Source: Caballeronia turbans
GTDB taxonomy: Bacteria > Pseudomonadota > Gammaproteobacteria > Burkholderiales > Burkholderiaceae
DNA length: 64,000 nucleotides
Reading direction: 5' to 3'
Assembly (NCBI GenBank): GCA_001544655.2
Contig: FCOD02000001.1
Location: 186,001 to 250,000 of the forward strand
Position 1 is the stretch's first letter; the number at the start of each line of letters is the position of its first letter. Positions 54,328 through 63,216 of this stretch are shown here, in pieces. The notes beneath the pieces are model-generated. The model had not been told where the DNA came from, searched no databases, and saw nothing but the letters and a program-made list of their open reading frames with translations. Both the position numbers and the translations under genes were made by a program.

Positions 54328-54852
54328 GGTTGCAACTTCCAGTAAATCCCCGAATTTCCCGCCGGCTTTTTGCCGATATCTTTTTTGTGCCTCACCGAGC
54401 TAGTTCTGCCCGGCTACGTACTGCGTAATCTTTGTTTCAGTGCGTTACATCTTGTAACAACCACTGTGAAACGGATTCTAAGTACGGTCTGAATCTAAAG
54501 CAAGCGGTCTCAATAATATTTTGTTGCAAACAACACTTTAGATCGGTAATTGTTTCAGTCAGGTCATTTCAACCGACTCTACCGCTCACGCTCTATTCAT
54601 CTTATGTTTGAGGCGTTTGGTTGGCCAAGCTGGGTTTTGGTCGGAATAATCGCCTGCCGCCAGCAATAACGGGGGATTGCCGGAGTCGGTTGACGTCTTG
54701 AGGCGCTATTTTTGCGATGATCCATCAGACGAAAAACGCAAAAAATAACGGCCTAAACGGTCTTTACCGGTTGCCGCGTGATCAGGTAATAATTGCCAAA
54801 CCGGTGTTACGGCAGTGTTACGGCCTGTCTTACCCGGTTGTAACGTAACGCT
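54328..54852. promoter_or_regulatory. Long AT-rich flhDC leader region
   Basis: A 525-base gene-free, AT-rich region upstream of flhD, typical of flagellar master operons integrating many signals. It has a perfect 6-base inverted repeat GTTACATCTTGTAAC at 54444-54458, nested in a wider dyad GTTTCAGTG (54434-54442) and CACTGTGAAAC (54462-54472). A run of similar TGTTACGG words is at about 54806-54823. No promoter boxes are certain. Confidence 0.6.
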
Positions 54853-55950
54853 TTACCTTCGCGGGACGCCTTTACTCCATGCGTCCCAATGTGTAACAAC
54901 CTCTTGTACAAAAGGATTGCCGGTCCGATACAGATTCTCGATGGCCGGTGCAAAGCCGCCCTGCGCGGCGTAATTGAGCAGATTGTCGACGGCGGGCTGT
55001 CCCTTGTATGGACGATCGAAATCGGAACCGGCGCGCAGCACCGCCACGCGCGACAGGTCCACCCGCTGCACGCTCGCCGCCCGCTTGAGCGCCTCATAGG
55101 TGGCGTTGTCTTCCTGTTGCGTCGTGCAGTAGACGCCGCGACCGTCCGTCAGAAGCCGCGTCCACGCGCGCGCCCGTTCGCCGATGTATTTGCCCGACCA
55201 CCACGTATCGCCCGCGAGCGTGTCGCACTGGATCACGCGCGGTGGCCGGTTCGCCGGCGCGTAGTTGAATTTCGCGCGCGCGGCTCGGGCCTGGTCGCTG
55301 TCGGAGAGCGAGACGTTGCGCGAGATCGCGTAGGCGGTATCGGCGAGCGTGGCGTTGAGCGCAAAGACTTCCGTGCGATAGTCGGGCGCCGGTTTCTCGT
55401 TCGGCCCCTTCGTGTTGATGCCGATGAATCCGCTGGGCCAGCGGGCGGGCTTCTCGCGCGCGTCGAGTTCCCATTGCGGGCCGAAATCGACGAGATACTT
55501 CGCCCACGCCGCCGAGCCGACCGTGCCTTGCGCCGGATCGATGCCCGCGATGCCCGCGACCAGAAAGTAGGCGTTGCGCAAGTCGAGGCGCTCGGAGAAC
55601 GCGAGCGCCATCATCGACGCGGCCGCGTTGGTGTGGCCCATGCCGGTCGTGATGACGCACACGTCGTCGCGATTGCAATGCACGTCCGGATAATCCGGCG
55701 ACAATCCCGCCACCTTGATCGCGTCCCACGGTCCGAGCTTGTCGAGCCACACTTTGCCTTCGGGCGCGAACATCGTGACGATCATGACCTTGACTGGGCG
55801 CACGCCGCTCGCGCTATCGGACGAGCGCGGCGCGGATGCGCATCCCGCGAGGCCCGACGCACCCGCGGCGATCGCGACGGCGACAACCGCCCTGCGCAAC
55901 GTGTTCGATGTCTTTTTCGATTCCGATGCGGCGACTCTCATGGCAGTCAT
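54853..55950 (-). CDS. Purine nucleoside permease-like lipoprotein
   Basis: A 365-residue protein with a lipobox (GLAGCASA, near residue 37) and the NUP/nucleoside phosphorylase-like fold: VKVMIVTMFAPEGKVW, TTGMGHTNAAASMMAL, VAGIAGIDP. The family was named from a Candida nucleoside permease, but the bacterial proteins are secreted lipoproteins that probably bind or cleave purine nucleosides. The ATG at 55950 is used; a second one is at 55941. Confidence 0.82.
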   Translation of the reverse strand: MTAMRVAASESKKTSNTLRRAVVAVAIAAGASGLAGCASAPRSSDSASGVRPVKVMIVTMFAPEGKVWLDKLGPWDAIKVAGLSPDYPDVHCNRDDVCVITTGMGHTNAAASMMALAFSERLDLRNAYFLVAGIAGIDPAQGTVGSAAWAKYLVDFGPQWELDAREKPARWPSGFIGINTKGPNEKPAPDYRTEVFALNATLADTAYAISRNVSLSDSDQARAARAKFNYAPANRPPRVIQCDTLAGDTWWSGKYIGERARAWTRLLTDGRGVYCTTQQEDNATYEALKRAASVQRVDLSRVAVLRAGSDFDRPYKGQPAVDNLLNYAAQGGFAPAIENLYRTGNPFVQEVVTHWDAWSKGVPRR

Positions 55951-55982
55951 GGCAGGCGTGATCCTCGTGAACGTTCGACCTT

Positions 55983-56014
55983 CGAAAAAAAATCGCGCCC
56001 GTCAGAGGGCGCGA
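55983..56014 (-). terminator. Terminator of the MscS-like gene
   Basis: On the minus strand TCGCGCCC pairs with GGGCGCGA and eight Ts follow, 23 bases after the channel gene. Confidence 0.88.
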
Positions 56015-56036
56015 TCGGGGCCGAACGATTATAGGA

Positions 56037-58604
56037 TCACGTGCCGCTTTGCGAACTGCGCGGCGGCGGCGCATTCGAGGCGACGTTCGCCGGGCCGGCG
56101 GCCTCGCTCGTCGGATGCTGCGCGGCCTTCGACGGTTCGCCGCGCTGATCCGCGCCCGCTTCGTCCGCGTCTTGAACGCCTTCTGGATTCCCTTCCTGAG
56201 TGCCGCCATTGACGATCACAAAGTTGCGCTGCGGATTCGCGATCTCGATGCCGCGCGCCGTAAACTCGTTGAGAATGCGCCGGTTGAACTCGCGCTGCAC
56301 CGGCCAGCGCGCGCTGTCGCGGCACTGGATCTGACCTGCGAGTGTGACGGTCGAACCGTCGACGGCATCGACGCCCCAGAAGCTGAAGTCGGAGAGAATA
56401 CCGTCGCGGAAGGCCTCGTCCTCGCGCAGCGCGGCGCCGATTTCCTTCAGCGTGGAAATCGCGAGATCGACATCCTGGCCGAGCGCGATCGACACGCGCA
56501 CGGCTGCATTGCCGATGCCGCGATTCGTGTTGTTCACCGTCGACACCGAACTGAACGGCACCGTGTAGAGCGAGCCGTCGCCGCCGCGCAGACGCACCGT
56601 GCGGATCGACAGATACTCGACCGTGCCCGACACGCCCGCGAGCGTCACCCAGTCGCCGACCTGCATCGCGTTTTCCATCAGCAGGAAGATGCCCGTGATG
56701 AGATCCTGCACGAGCTTTTGCGAGCCGAAGCCAAGCGCCACGCCGAAGATGCTCGCGCTCGCGAGTAAAGGCGCCGTGTTCACGCCGATCTCGGAGAGGC
56801 CCGTCAACACGACGACCATCGCGATCACGATGAAGAGGCCGGAGCGCATCATCGGCAGGAGTGTGCGCAAGCGCGCGGCGCGCAGGCGTTCGCCGCTCGC
56901 GGTCCATTGCTCCAACCGCTGCTCGACGGCGATGTTCGCCGCCTCCCACACCAGCACGGCGAACACGGCCGCGACGACGATCGTGAGGAGCGCCGATGCG
57001 AGCCGGTTGCCCACACCGCCCGACGTGAGCAGATGCAGCACGTTGACGTGCCAGACTTCCAGAAGCGCGACGATCGTGACGACGGAAATGAGCGCCTGCA
57101 CAATGCGCCGCAACGTCGGGTAATAGCGATAGGCGCGGCGGCGCACGATGGAATCGCTCGTGACGTCATCCTCATCGCCGTCATGAAAGACACGGCCGAG
57201 TGCGCCGAACGCGACGATTGCCAGCACGCGCGCGCCGACGAGCACGAGCAACGACACCCCGCCCAGATGAAAGAGCGTTCTGTAGCCGTTCTGCACGTCG
57301 AGCGCCCACACGAACCACAGCGCGATCACGAAGAAGATCGCGACACCCGCCCAGACATCGGCGACCCAGTTGCCGACGAGCCTCACCGAGCGATTCGTCC
57401 GCGCGCGTTCCCGGATACGCTCGGCCACCGACGTGCGGCTCTCGAAGATCACGAACGCGATCATCAGATGCACGATCAGCAGCACGAACTTCAGGATCGC
57501 GATGCGCGCGTCGCCGGACAGGCCGAGCGGCTCGGCGGCATTGGCAAGCGCGATGCCCGCACCCGCGATACACACGATGCGCTGCACCCAGCGATGCAGA
57601 TACGCCGCATAGAAATCGCTTACCTGAAAGAGGCGCAGGCCGGGCGCACGCGGCGCGACGAAGAAACCGCTCACGATCACGATCGCGCGGCAGACCAGAT
57701 AGACGTCGATGAGCGAGCCCGCGACGCGCGCTTCGGGCGTGTTGTCGTCGATGAAGATCGACATGAGCAAGGTCACGACGCCGATGAAAACGACGAGCGG
57801 AACCAGAGAAAGAAAGCCGTACAGGAGCGCGCTCGGCAGACGTTGCAAGAGCGTCCAGTGACGTGCGGCATGGCGCTGGCCGCGCGCGCTGTCGGCCTTG
57901 CGCTCGGCGAGATGGATGGCGGTCGCATCGCCGCTGCGCGCGGCGTCGTCCTCCGCGCGCTCCGCCGCGCGTTGTTCGCGCACGAGGCCGGGATCCTGTG
58001 CCTCGGCATCGGCGACGCCGCGCGCCGCGATCCGCGCGCGCGGACGCTTGAGCAGCCGCAAGCACAGAAATTCGAGCAGCAACGCGGGCAACAGCGACGC
58101 AAGCACCGTCCACACGACATGGCCGATGAGCGCGCGCCCTTCGTCACTCGACGTTCGGTCGCGCCACCACGACGCCACGGAGCCGAAATCGAGCAGCGCG
58201 ACGGTCGAGTGCCGCAGGCCCGCGCCGATCTGCACGAGCCAGTGCCCGGCTTGCCGCGACAATTGCGAGGCGAGACCGTTGGCGGTCAGCGAATGAGCGA
58301 GCACGCTCGACGCGCCCGATGCCGGCGCCGCAGCCGCCGCCGACGCGGACTGCGGCGCGCTCGCGGGCGCGGGCGCGGCCAGCGCGCCTGCCGCCGCGAT
58401 GGCGCGCAGCGTATCGGCGACTTGCGAACGGCGTGCGGGATCGTTGAGCACCGAGAGCGCATCGCGCGCCTGCTGCGGCGTCAGCGCGAGACCCGGCTGC
58501 GACGCGTGCTGCGCGGGATCGGCTGCGGCGAAGGAAGATGGGGAAAAGACCGGAAGAACGCTCGACACGAGGACGAGCAGCACTGCAAGGAGCAATTTGC
58601 GCAT
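56037..58604 (-). CDS. Large MscS-family mechanosensitive channel
   Basis: An 855-residue inner-membrane protein: signal peptide (RKLLLAVLLVLVSSVLPVFS), a polar periplasmic region, about ten membrane helices and a C-terminal MscS core with pore-helix sequence SASIFGVALGFGSQKLVQDLITG and the downstream beta domain (GDWVTLAGVSGTVEYLSIRT). It resembles MscK/YbdG-type channels, larger than MscS. It releases solutes on osmotic downshift. The start at 58604 is chosen because a signal peptide begins there. Confidence 0.93.
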   Translation of the reverse strand: MRKLLLAVLLVLVSSVLPVFSPSSFAAADPAQHASQPGLALTPQQARDALSVLNDPARRSQVADTLRAIAAAGALAAPAPASAPQSASAAAAAPASGASSVLAHSLTANGLASQLSRQAGHWLVQIGAGLRHSTVALLDFGSVASWWRDRTSSDEGRALIGHVVWTVLASLLPALLLEFLCLRLLKRPRARIAARGVADAEAQDPGLVREQRAAERAEDDAARSGDATAIHLAERKADSARGQRHAARHWTLLQRLPSALLYGFLSLVPLVVFIGVVTLLMSIFIDDNTPEARVAGSLIDVYLVCRAIVIVSGFFVAPRAPGLRLFQVSDFYAAYLHRWVQRIVCIAGAGIALANAAEPLGLSGDARIAILKFVLLIVHLMIAFVIFESRTSVAERIRERARTNRSVRLVGNWVADVWAGVAIFFVIALWFVWALDVQNGYRTLFHLGGVSLLVLVGARVLAIVAFGALGRVFHDGDEDDVTSDSIVRRRAYRYYPTLRRIVQALISVVTIVALLEVWHVNVLHLLTSGGVGNRLASALLTIVVAAVFAVLVWEAANIAVEQRLEQWTASGERLRAARLRTLLPMMRSGLFIVIAMVVVLTGLSEIGVNTAPLLASASIFGVALGFGSQKLVQDLITGIFLLMENAMQVGDWVTLAGVSGTVEYLSIRTVRLRGGDGSLYTVPFSSVSTVNNTNRGIGNAAVRVSIALGQDVDLAISTLKEIGAALREDEAFRDGILSDFSFWGVDAVDGSTVTLAGQIQCRDSARWPVQREFNRRILNEFTARGIEIANPQRNFVIVNGGTQEGNPEGVQDADEAGADQRGEPSKAAQHPTSEAAGPANVASNAPPPRSSQSGT

Positions 58605-58757
58605 GGGTCGGATGAAGATCACGAAATGTCAGGGACTCGATGCGGACGACGCGCATGACGTATGTTAACGCGATGCGGTCGATGCGGCAGAAGCGGTCCT
58701 GAACGACCCTTCTCCCGGTAGCATGCGGCGCTCCTGCCCTTCCCCCTCGTTCGGACC

Positions 58758-59681
58758 TTACAGCGCCGGCTCGCCGCGATCGCGCGCGATATCGGGTTCG
58801 AAGAACACCCAGCGCACTTGCGGAAAGACACGCTGCAGGTCGTCTTCGATGATATTGATCGCATCGATCATCGCGCGGCCGCTCGCGTAGTCGATCATCT
58901 CCGCCTGCACCGCGACGACGACATGCTTGCCCCATTGCAGCGTGATGAGGCTGATGATGCGCGTGATCTCGGGACGCGCGCGCAGGTGCGCATCGATGGC
59001 CTTTCGCACTTCGGGGCTCGCGGATTCGCCGACGATCATCGACTTCACTTCGCGCGCGACGAGAAACGCGATGATCATCAACAGCACGCCGACGCCGATC
59101 GAGCCGGCGGCATCGTATGCCGTATTGCCGGTGAGCATCGTCATGAGCACCGCGGCGAACGCGATGGCGAGACCGAGCAGCGCCGCGACATCCTCGCCCG
59201 CGACCACGAGCAGTTCCGATTCCCGTGTTTCACGGAACCATCGCCATAAGGTCTTGTTCGGCGCACCCTTGCGAATCTCGCGGATCGCGCCCGCAAGCGA
59301 AAACGCTTCGAGCACGACCGAAATGCCCAGAATCACGAGCGCGACGATCGGATTCGACAAGGGCTCATGATGCATCAGCCGATGCGCGCCCTCGTACACC
59401 GAAAACGCGCCACCGACGAAGAACAGCAAAAGCGCGACGATCAGCGCATAGAAATAGATCTCGCGCCCCGAGCCCAGCGGATGCAGCGCGTTCGCGGGCG
59501 CCCGCGCGCGCTTCAGACCGAGGAGCAGCAGCAACTGATTGCCGCAATCGGCGGTCGAATGGATCGCTTCCGCGAACATCGCGCCCGAGCCGGTAAAGGC
59601 CGCCGCCCCGAACTTGCAGACGGCGATGCCGAAGTTCGCGGCGAGCGCGTAGAAAATGGCCTTAGGGGATTCTTCCTTCAT
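58758..59681 (-). CDS. Cation diffusion facilitator (CDF) transporter
   Basis: A 307-residue inner-membrane metal/proton antiporter. The membrane part holds the CDF signature segments AEAIHSTADCGNQLLLLLG and SIGVGVLLMIIAFLVAREV, with aspartate/histidine metal sites, followed by a cytoplasmic domain of about 85 residues. It would export zinc, iron, manganese or a similar metal. Eighteen bases separate it from selD upstream, so co-transcription is likely. Confidence 0.9.
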   Translation of the reverse strand: MKEESPKAIFYALAANFGIAVCKFGAAAFTGSGAMFAEAIHSTADCGNQLLLLLGLKRARAPANALHPLGSGREIYFYALIVALLLFFVGGAFSVYEGAHRLMHHEPLSNPIVALVILGISVVLEAFSLAGAIREIRKGAPNKTLWRWFRETRESELLVVAGEDVAALLGLAIAFAAVLMTMLTGNTAYDAAGSIGVGVLLMIIAFLVAREVKSMIVGESASPEVRKAIDAHLRARPEITRIISLITLQWGKHVVVAVQAEMIDYASGRAMIDAINIIEDDLQRVFPQVRWVFFEPDIARDRGEPAL

Positions 59682-59699
59682 GCGCTTGTTTTTATTGGT

Positions 59700-60749
59700 T
59701 CAGATCACGTCGACGCGGGCTGCGCCATCCACCATCTCGCCGATGACCGTCGCATCGTTGAAACCGTCCGCGCGGAAGATCGCGAGCACGTCGTTCACGG
59801 CTTCCGGCGCGCACGACACGAGCAGTCCGCCCGAGGTCTGCGGATCGGTGAGCAAGGCGCGGGCCTCGTCACCTTCGATGTTCAATGCGATGTCATTGCC
59901 GTATGCGCTCCAGTTGCGACCCGACGCGCCCGTGAAGATGCCCGCGCGCACGAACTCGCGTACTTGCGGCAGCCACGGCAAGTCGGCGTAGCGAATCCGC
60001 GCCGTAAGTTGCGCGCCGCGTGCGAGTTCGAGCGTGTGACCGAGCAGGCCGAAGCCCGTGACGTCAGTGAGCGCATGTACGCCGTCGAGTTGCGCGAGTT
60101 CCGCGCCGGGGCGGTTGAGCTTGGTGGTCGCGTCGATCATCGCCTTGTAGCCGGCCGCATCGAGCTTGTCCTTCTTGAGCGCGGCCGACAGCACGCCGAC
60201 GCCGAGCGGCTTGCCGAGCACGAGCACGTCGCCCGCGCGCGCGGCCGCGTTGCGCTTCACGCGCGACGGATGCACGATGCCGAGCGCGGCCAGTCCGTAG
60301 ATCGGCTCGACGGAATCGATCGAATGACCGCCCGCGACCGGAATGCCCGCTTCGGCGCAGACCGCTTCGCCGCCCTTCAGCACTTGCGCGATGACCTCGT
60401 GCGGCAACACGTTGATCGGCATGCCGACGAGCGCGAGCGCGAGAATCGGCTTGCCGCCCATCGCGTAGACGTCGGAAAGCGCGTTGGTTGCGGCAATGCG
60501 CCCGAAGTCGAACGGATCGTCGACGATCGGCATGAAGAAGTCCGTCGTCGCGACGATCGCCTGCTCGTCGTTGAGCTTGTAGACGGCGGCATCGTCGGCG
60601 GTGTCGTTGCCGACGAGAAGATTCGGAAACGCAGGCAGCGGCGTGGCGCGCCTGAGCAGGTCGGCCAGCACGCCGGGCGCGATCTTGCAGCCGCAGCCGC
60701 CGCCGTGGGACAGGCTCGTGAGACGGGGTGAAGTCGTATCGTTCATCAT
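59700..60749 (-). CDS. selD: Selenide, water dikinase
   Basis: SelD makes selenophosphate from selenide and ATP for selenocysteine or selenouridine. A 349-residue protein with the glycine-rich HGGGCGCK motif; C19 stands where many homologues have selenocysteine, so the Cys form is used. The AIR-synthase-like fold is complete (TTDFFMPIVDDPFDFGRIAA, LTDVTGFGLLGH, LTDPQTSGGLL). selU/mnmH or selA/selB are not in the window. Start either of two adjacent ATG codons. Confidence 0.95.
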   Translation of the reverse strand: MMNDTTSPRLTSLSHGGGCGCKIAPGVLADLLRRATPLPAFPNLLVGNDTADDAAVYKLNDEQAIVATTDFFMPIVDDPFDFGRIAATNALSDVYAMGGKPILALALVGMPINVLPHEVIAQVLKGGEAVCAEAGIPVAGGHSIDSVEPIYGLAALGIVHPSRVKRNAAARAGDVLVLGKPLGVGVLSAALKKDKLDAAGYKAMIDATTKLNRPGAELAQLDGVHALTDVTGFGLLGHTLELARGAQLTARIRYADLPWLPQVREFVRAGIFTGASGRNWSAYGNDIALNIEGDEARALLTDPQTSGGLLVSCAPEAVNDVLAIFRADGFNDATVIGEMVDGAARVDVI

Positions 60750-60786
60750 TTGTTTCTCGGATCAGGGCAAGCAATGAACCGCATTA

Positions 60787-61347
60787 TTACGCGACGCGCT
60801 TGAAGAGTCCGGGATAGTCGAGCACGAGGCCGTTCTCGTCGACGGTGATATCCGCCGTGAAGCCCGTGTCGAGCCCTTCGTAACGGTAGCGATGATTCGG
60901 CTCGATGCACGTGTACGCCTGCTCCACCACGCTCACGCTCAATTCGGGCACGCGCACATAGACGACGCGAATCACGCGGCGCTCGCCGCGCGCCAGTTGC
61001 AGACGGCGAATCGGCAGTGTGTTGGTGAACGGCGTCGCGGTGATGTCCACGTCGATGCAGCCGCGAAGTGAGTCTTGTGGTTCACCGTTCGCGTCGCTCC
61101 ACGCATGCGCGTCACCGTTGTTGCCCTCTCTGCGATGCAGGTCGAGCGATGCGCCGCCCGCCAGCTTCAACGCGAGACGCGTGACCTGCCAGCGCGCATC
61201 GCATTCGATGCGATAGACGAGGCCGAAGGCATGCGCCTCGTCTTCACCCACGATCGCGCTCTCGATCACGATTGCGTCCGCCGCTTCGTTCAGAACGAGA
61301 TGCTCGAGGCCCGTGCCGTCCTGTTTCGCCCATCGCGCCGCTTTCAT
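60787..61347 (-). CDS. Putative glycolipid-binding domain protein
   Basis: A 186-residue soluble protein matching the PF06475-type (putative glycolipid-binding) pattern: LVYRIECDARWQVTRLAL and DSLRGCIDVDITATPFTNTLPIRRL. It probably folds as a closed beta structure that binds a lipid; no enzymatic role is known. The ATG at 61347 is selected for family content. It is just upstream of selD on the same strand. Confidence 0.82.
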   Translation of the reverse strand: MKAARWAKQDGTGLEHLVLNEAADAIVIESAIVGEDEAHAFGLVYRIECDARWQVTRLALKLAGGASLDLHRREGNNGDAHAWSDANGEPQDSLRGCIDVDITATPFTNTLPIRRLQLARGERRVIRVVYVRVPELSVSVVEQAYTCIEPNHRYRYEGLDTGFTADITVDENGLVLDYPGLFKRVA

Positions 61348-61458
61348 CGCGCGCCTCCTCGTGTGTTCGTCCCTACTGAAGGATACAACGCGCCGCACAA
61401 GGCTTTCGATCAGCATTCGACATGCGCGATGTGCTCGACGTCACAAAACTTCACACGG

Positions 61459-61464
61459 TATACT
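61459..61464 (+). promoter_or_regulatory. Candidate -10 box before the secreted BspC-like gene
   Basis: TATACT lies 103 bases before the ATG at 61567; the -35 region at the right distance reads TCGACG-like. Moderate support. Confidence 0.35.
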
Positions 61465-61566
61465 TCGCGCCATTCCTGCGCAGGCGCGCGCACCGCACTC
61501 ACAGCGCCGTTCACGCGATCCGCGCTCTGCCGAACGTCTCTGTCGTCCCTTTTGATCGCCCATCGC

Positions 61567-61989
61567 ATGAAGACCATTCTTGCTCCCGCATTGCTCGCGC
61601 TCGCGCTGTCCGCGTCGATGTTTCAGCTCGTCCAGGCGCAGGAGACGCCGGACCTGCCCGAGGATTACTCGTATCTGACGAAGCTCCACGTGCCCGATGC
61701 CGTCGCGCAATGCGTCGCTGCGTTCGACCGCTGGGTGGAGAACGCGCCGAAGTACGACACGCTCATCGTGCCCGACCGGCGCGTGCTCTCCGCAAAGATC
61801 GACGACGATACTCCGATCTTCAGTGTCGGCGACCCGATTCCGGTCGACAAGGTCATCGTGATGCGCGCGTTCGCGAAGGCGCGCGGCAAGGCGCAGTGGA
61901 CGCGCGTGGACAGCCGCTGCGGCGTGCGCGATGGTCGCGTGGTCGGCGTTTCGCTCACGCCGAACATCAAACCGAAGATCGTTCGCTGA
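61567..61989 (+). CDS. Small secreted protein, BspC-like
   Basis: A 140-residue protein with a Sec signal peptide (MKTILAPALLALALSASMFQLVQAQ). The mature domain begins LHVPDAVAQCVAAFDRWVENAPKYD and has two cysteines that may pair. I associate this pattern with the small BspC-type secreted proteins of Burkholderia, without a known function. The ATG at 61567 starts the signal peptide. Confidence 0.65.
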   Translation: MKTILAPALLALALSASMFQLVQAQETPDLPEDYSYLTKLHVPDAVAQCVAAFDRWVENAPKYDTLIVPDRRVLSAKIDDDTPIFSVGDPIPVDKVIVMRAFAKARGKAQWTRVDSRCGVRDGRVVGVSLTPNIKPKIVR

Positions 61990-61994
61990 GCTCT

Positions 61995-62525
61995 CTAGTC
62001 CTTCGCCGCGCGCCGCTGGCTGGTGCGCTCGTCGAGCCACTTGACGACCTGCGGTCCGAAAGTGCGCGGCGCCTTGGCATGCACGCGTCCCGCGAGATCC
62101 GCTAGCCGGTCCGCCGCGAGCGCCTCGCGCATGCGCTTCTCCGCGTTTTTCATCACCGCGTGAACGGCGCAGACACCGCTCGTCGCCCAGGGCGGCGCGT
62201 CGTCGCCGAACACTGCGCAGCGCGCTCGAATCTCCCGGCAGTCGAAGAGCGGCTTGTCGCCGTCGATCGCGTCGACGACATCGAGCACGCTGATTTCCTT
62301 CGACGGCCGCGCAAGCGCAAAGCCCCCGCGCGCACCTTCCGTCGCGACGACGAGCCCCGCCTTGTGCAGCTTCGTGAACAGCTTCGCGACGTACTCCGCG
62401 GGCACGCCCTGCAATTCCGCGAGATCGCGCACGCTCGCCTCGCGCACGCCGTGCGGCGGCTCTGCGAGATAGAGCATGCAGTGCAGCGCGTACTCGACGC
62501 CCGTGCTGATGTGAGACATATCCAT
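61995..62525 (-). CDS. Rrf2-family transcriptional regulator
   Basis: A 176-residue winged-helix protein of the Rrf2/IscR/NsrR family: HTH in residues 10-65 (GVREASVRDLAELQGVPAEYVAKLFTKLHKAG) and three cysteines C96, C103 and C119 that could ligate a [2Fe-2S] or [4Fe-4S] cluster. It may sense NO, iron or redox state. A palindrome lies between it and the next, divergent gene. The start at 62525 (MDMSHISTG) fits the family. Confidence 0.88.
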   Translation of the reverse strand: MDMSHISTGVEYALHCMLYLAEPPHGVREASVRDLAELQGVPAEYVAKLFTKLHKAGLVVATEGARGGFALARPSKEISVLDVVDAIDGDKPLFDCREIRARCAVFGDDAPPWATSGVCAVHAVMKNAEKRMREALAADRLADLAGRVHAKAPRTFGPQVVKWLDERTSQRRAAKD

Positions 62526-62636
62526 TCCGACATTGTGAATCGGAGTTCAGGATAGCGCGCCGTCCCTTCGCGCGCAACGGCGAGACGCGCGCTGCAGCGT
62601 CTTTACAGGCGCCCGTGGCAAATATTTCAGGTTACA

Positions 62637-62652
62637 CGTTTGCTTACAAACG
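62637..62652. promoter_or_regulatory. Palindrome between the Rrf2 gene and the lipoprotein gene
   Basis: CGTTTGCTTACAAACG has perfect six-base arms round a four-base centre, in the gap between divergent genes. It may be an operator for the regulator. Confidence 0.5.
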
Positions 62653-62714
62653 AACACGGCTTGTCATTTTGCGAACCGCTAAATTGATCTCCATGGATTC
62701 ACACGGAGAAAGCC

Positions 62715-62834
62715 ATGAAGAAACTAGCGATCCTTGCAGCGTTGGGCGTGTTGCTGAGTAGCGCGCTTTCGGGCTGCATCGTCGTGCCGGACGGTGGCGG
62801 GTATCACCATCATCACGATTACTACCGCGACTGA
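62715..62834 (+). CDS. Small His-rich lipoprotein, 39 residues
   Basis: ATG at 62715 with GGAGAA seven bases before it. The peptide has a signal sequence and lipobox (ALSGC, cysteine 21), leaving a mature tail of about 19 residues with HHHH, two tyrosines and acidic residues. Short lipoproteins of this type are common in Burkholderia. The histidine cluster suggests metal binding (inference). Confidence 0.75.
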   Translation: MKKLAILAALGVLLSSALSGCIVVPDGGGYHHHHDYYRD

Positions 62835-62924
62835 GCCCTCGCGCAAGACGCGCTGAATTACAACGAAACTGCTACCTCATGACTCGCGGTTTCGACTGCA
62901 AGCAACGACCAAGGAGCAAATATC

Positions 62925-63146
62925 ATGATGAACAAGACGAAGAAGAGCCTGCTGATCGCTTCCCTTGCTGCCGCGCTGGGCATGGGCCTCGCAAACGTCG
63001 CATCCGCCGAGGTGCACCACAATCCGCCGCATCGCGTGACGGTCGGCTGGCACGGTGACCGCTACTGGGACGGCCATCGCTATTGGCAGCGCCACGAATG
63101 GGAGCGCCATCATCATGTCGCGCCGCCTCCGCATCGCTACTACTAA
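62925..63146 (+). CDS. Small exported His-rich protein, 73 residues
   Basis: A signal peptide (to ASA, residue 28) followed by a mature part rich in His, Trp, Tyr and Arg (VTVGWHGDRYWDGHRYW then RHHHVAPPPHRYY). AAGGAGC precedes the ATG. It resembles small periplasmic proteins with YXXY-type repeats of unknown role. Terminator 15-20 bases downstream. It may be transcribed with the preceding lipoprotein gene. Confidence 0.8.
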   Translation: MMNKTKKSLLIASLAAALGMGLANVASAEVHHNPPHRVTVGWHGDRYWDGHRYWQRHEWERHHHVAPPPHRYY

Positions 63147-63160
63147 GCGGTTCCAGCCAT

Positions 63161-63201
63161 AAAAAAAGGCCGCAGCGAAAAAAAAATCGCTGCGGCCTTT
63201 T
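63161..63201. terminator. Bidirectional terminator
   Basis: GGCCGCAGCGA pairs with TCGCTGCGGCC (11 base pairs) round an A8 loop, flanked by a run of A on the left and TTTT on the right, between convergent genes. Confidence 0.92.
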
Positions 63202-63216
63202 GCATCGTTCGCCGGT

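Noticed and set aside
56907-58658. Large frame antisense to the mechanosensitive channel gene
   Set aside because: Repetitive Arg/Asp/His text and no recognisable domain; the channel on the other strand is well supported.
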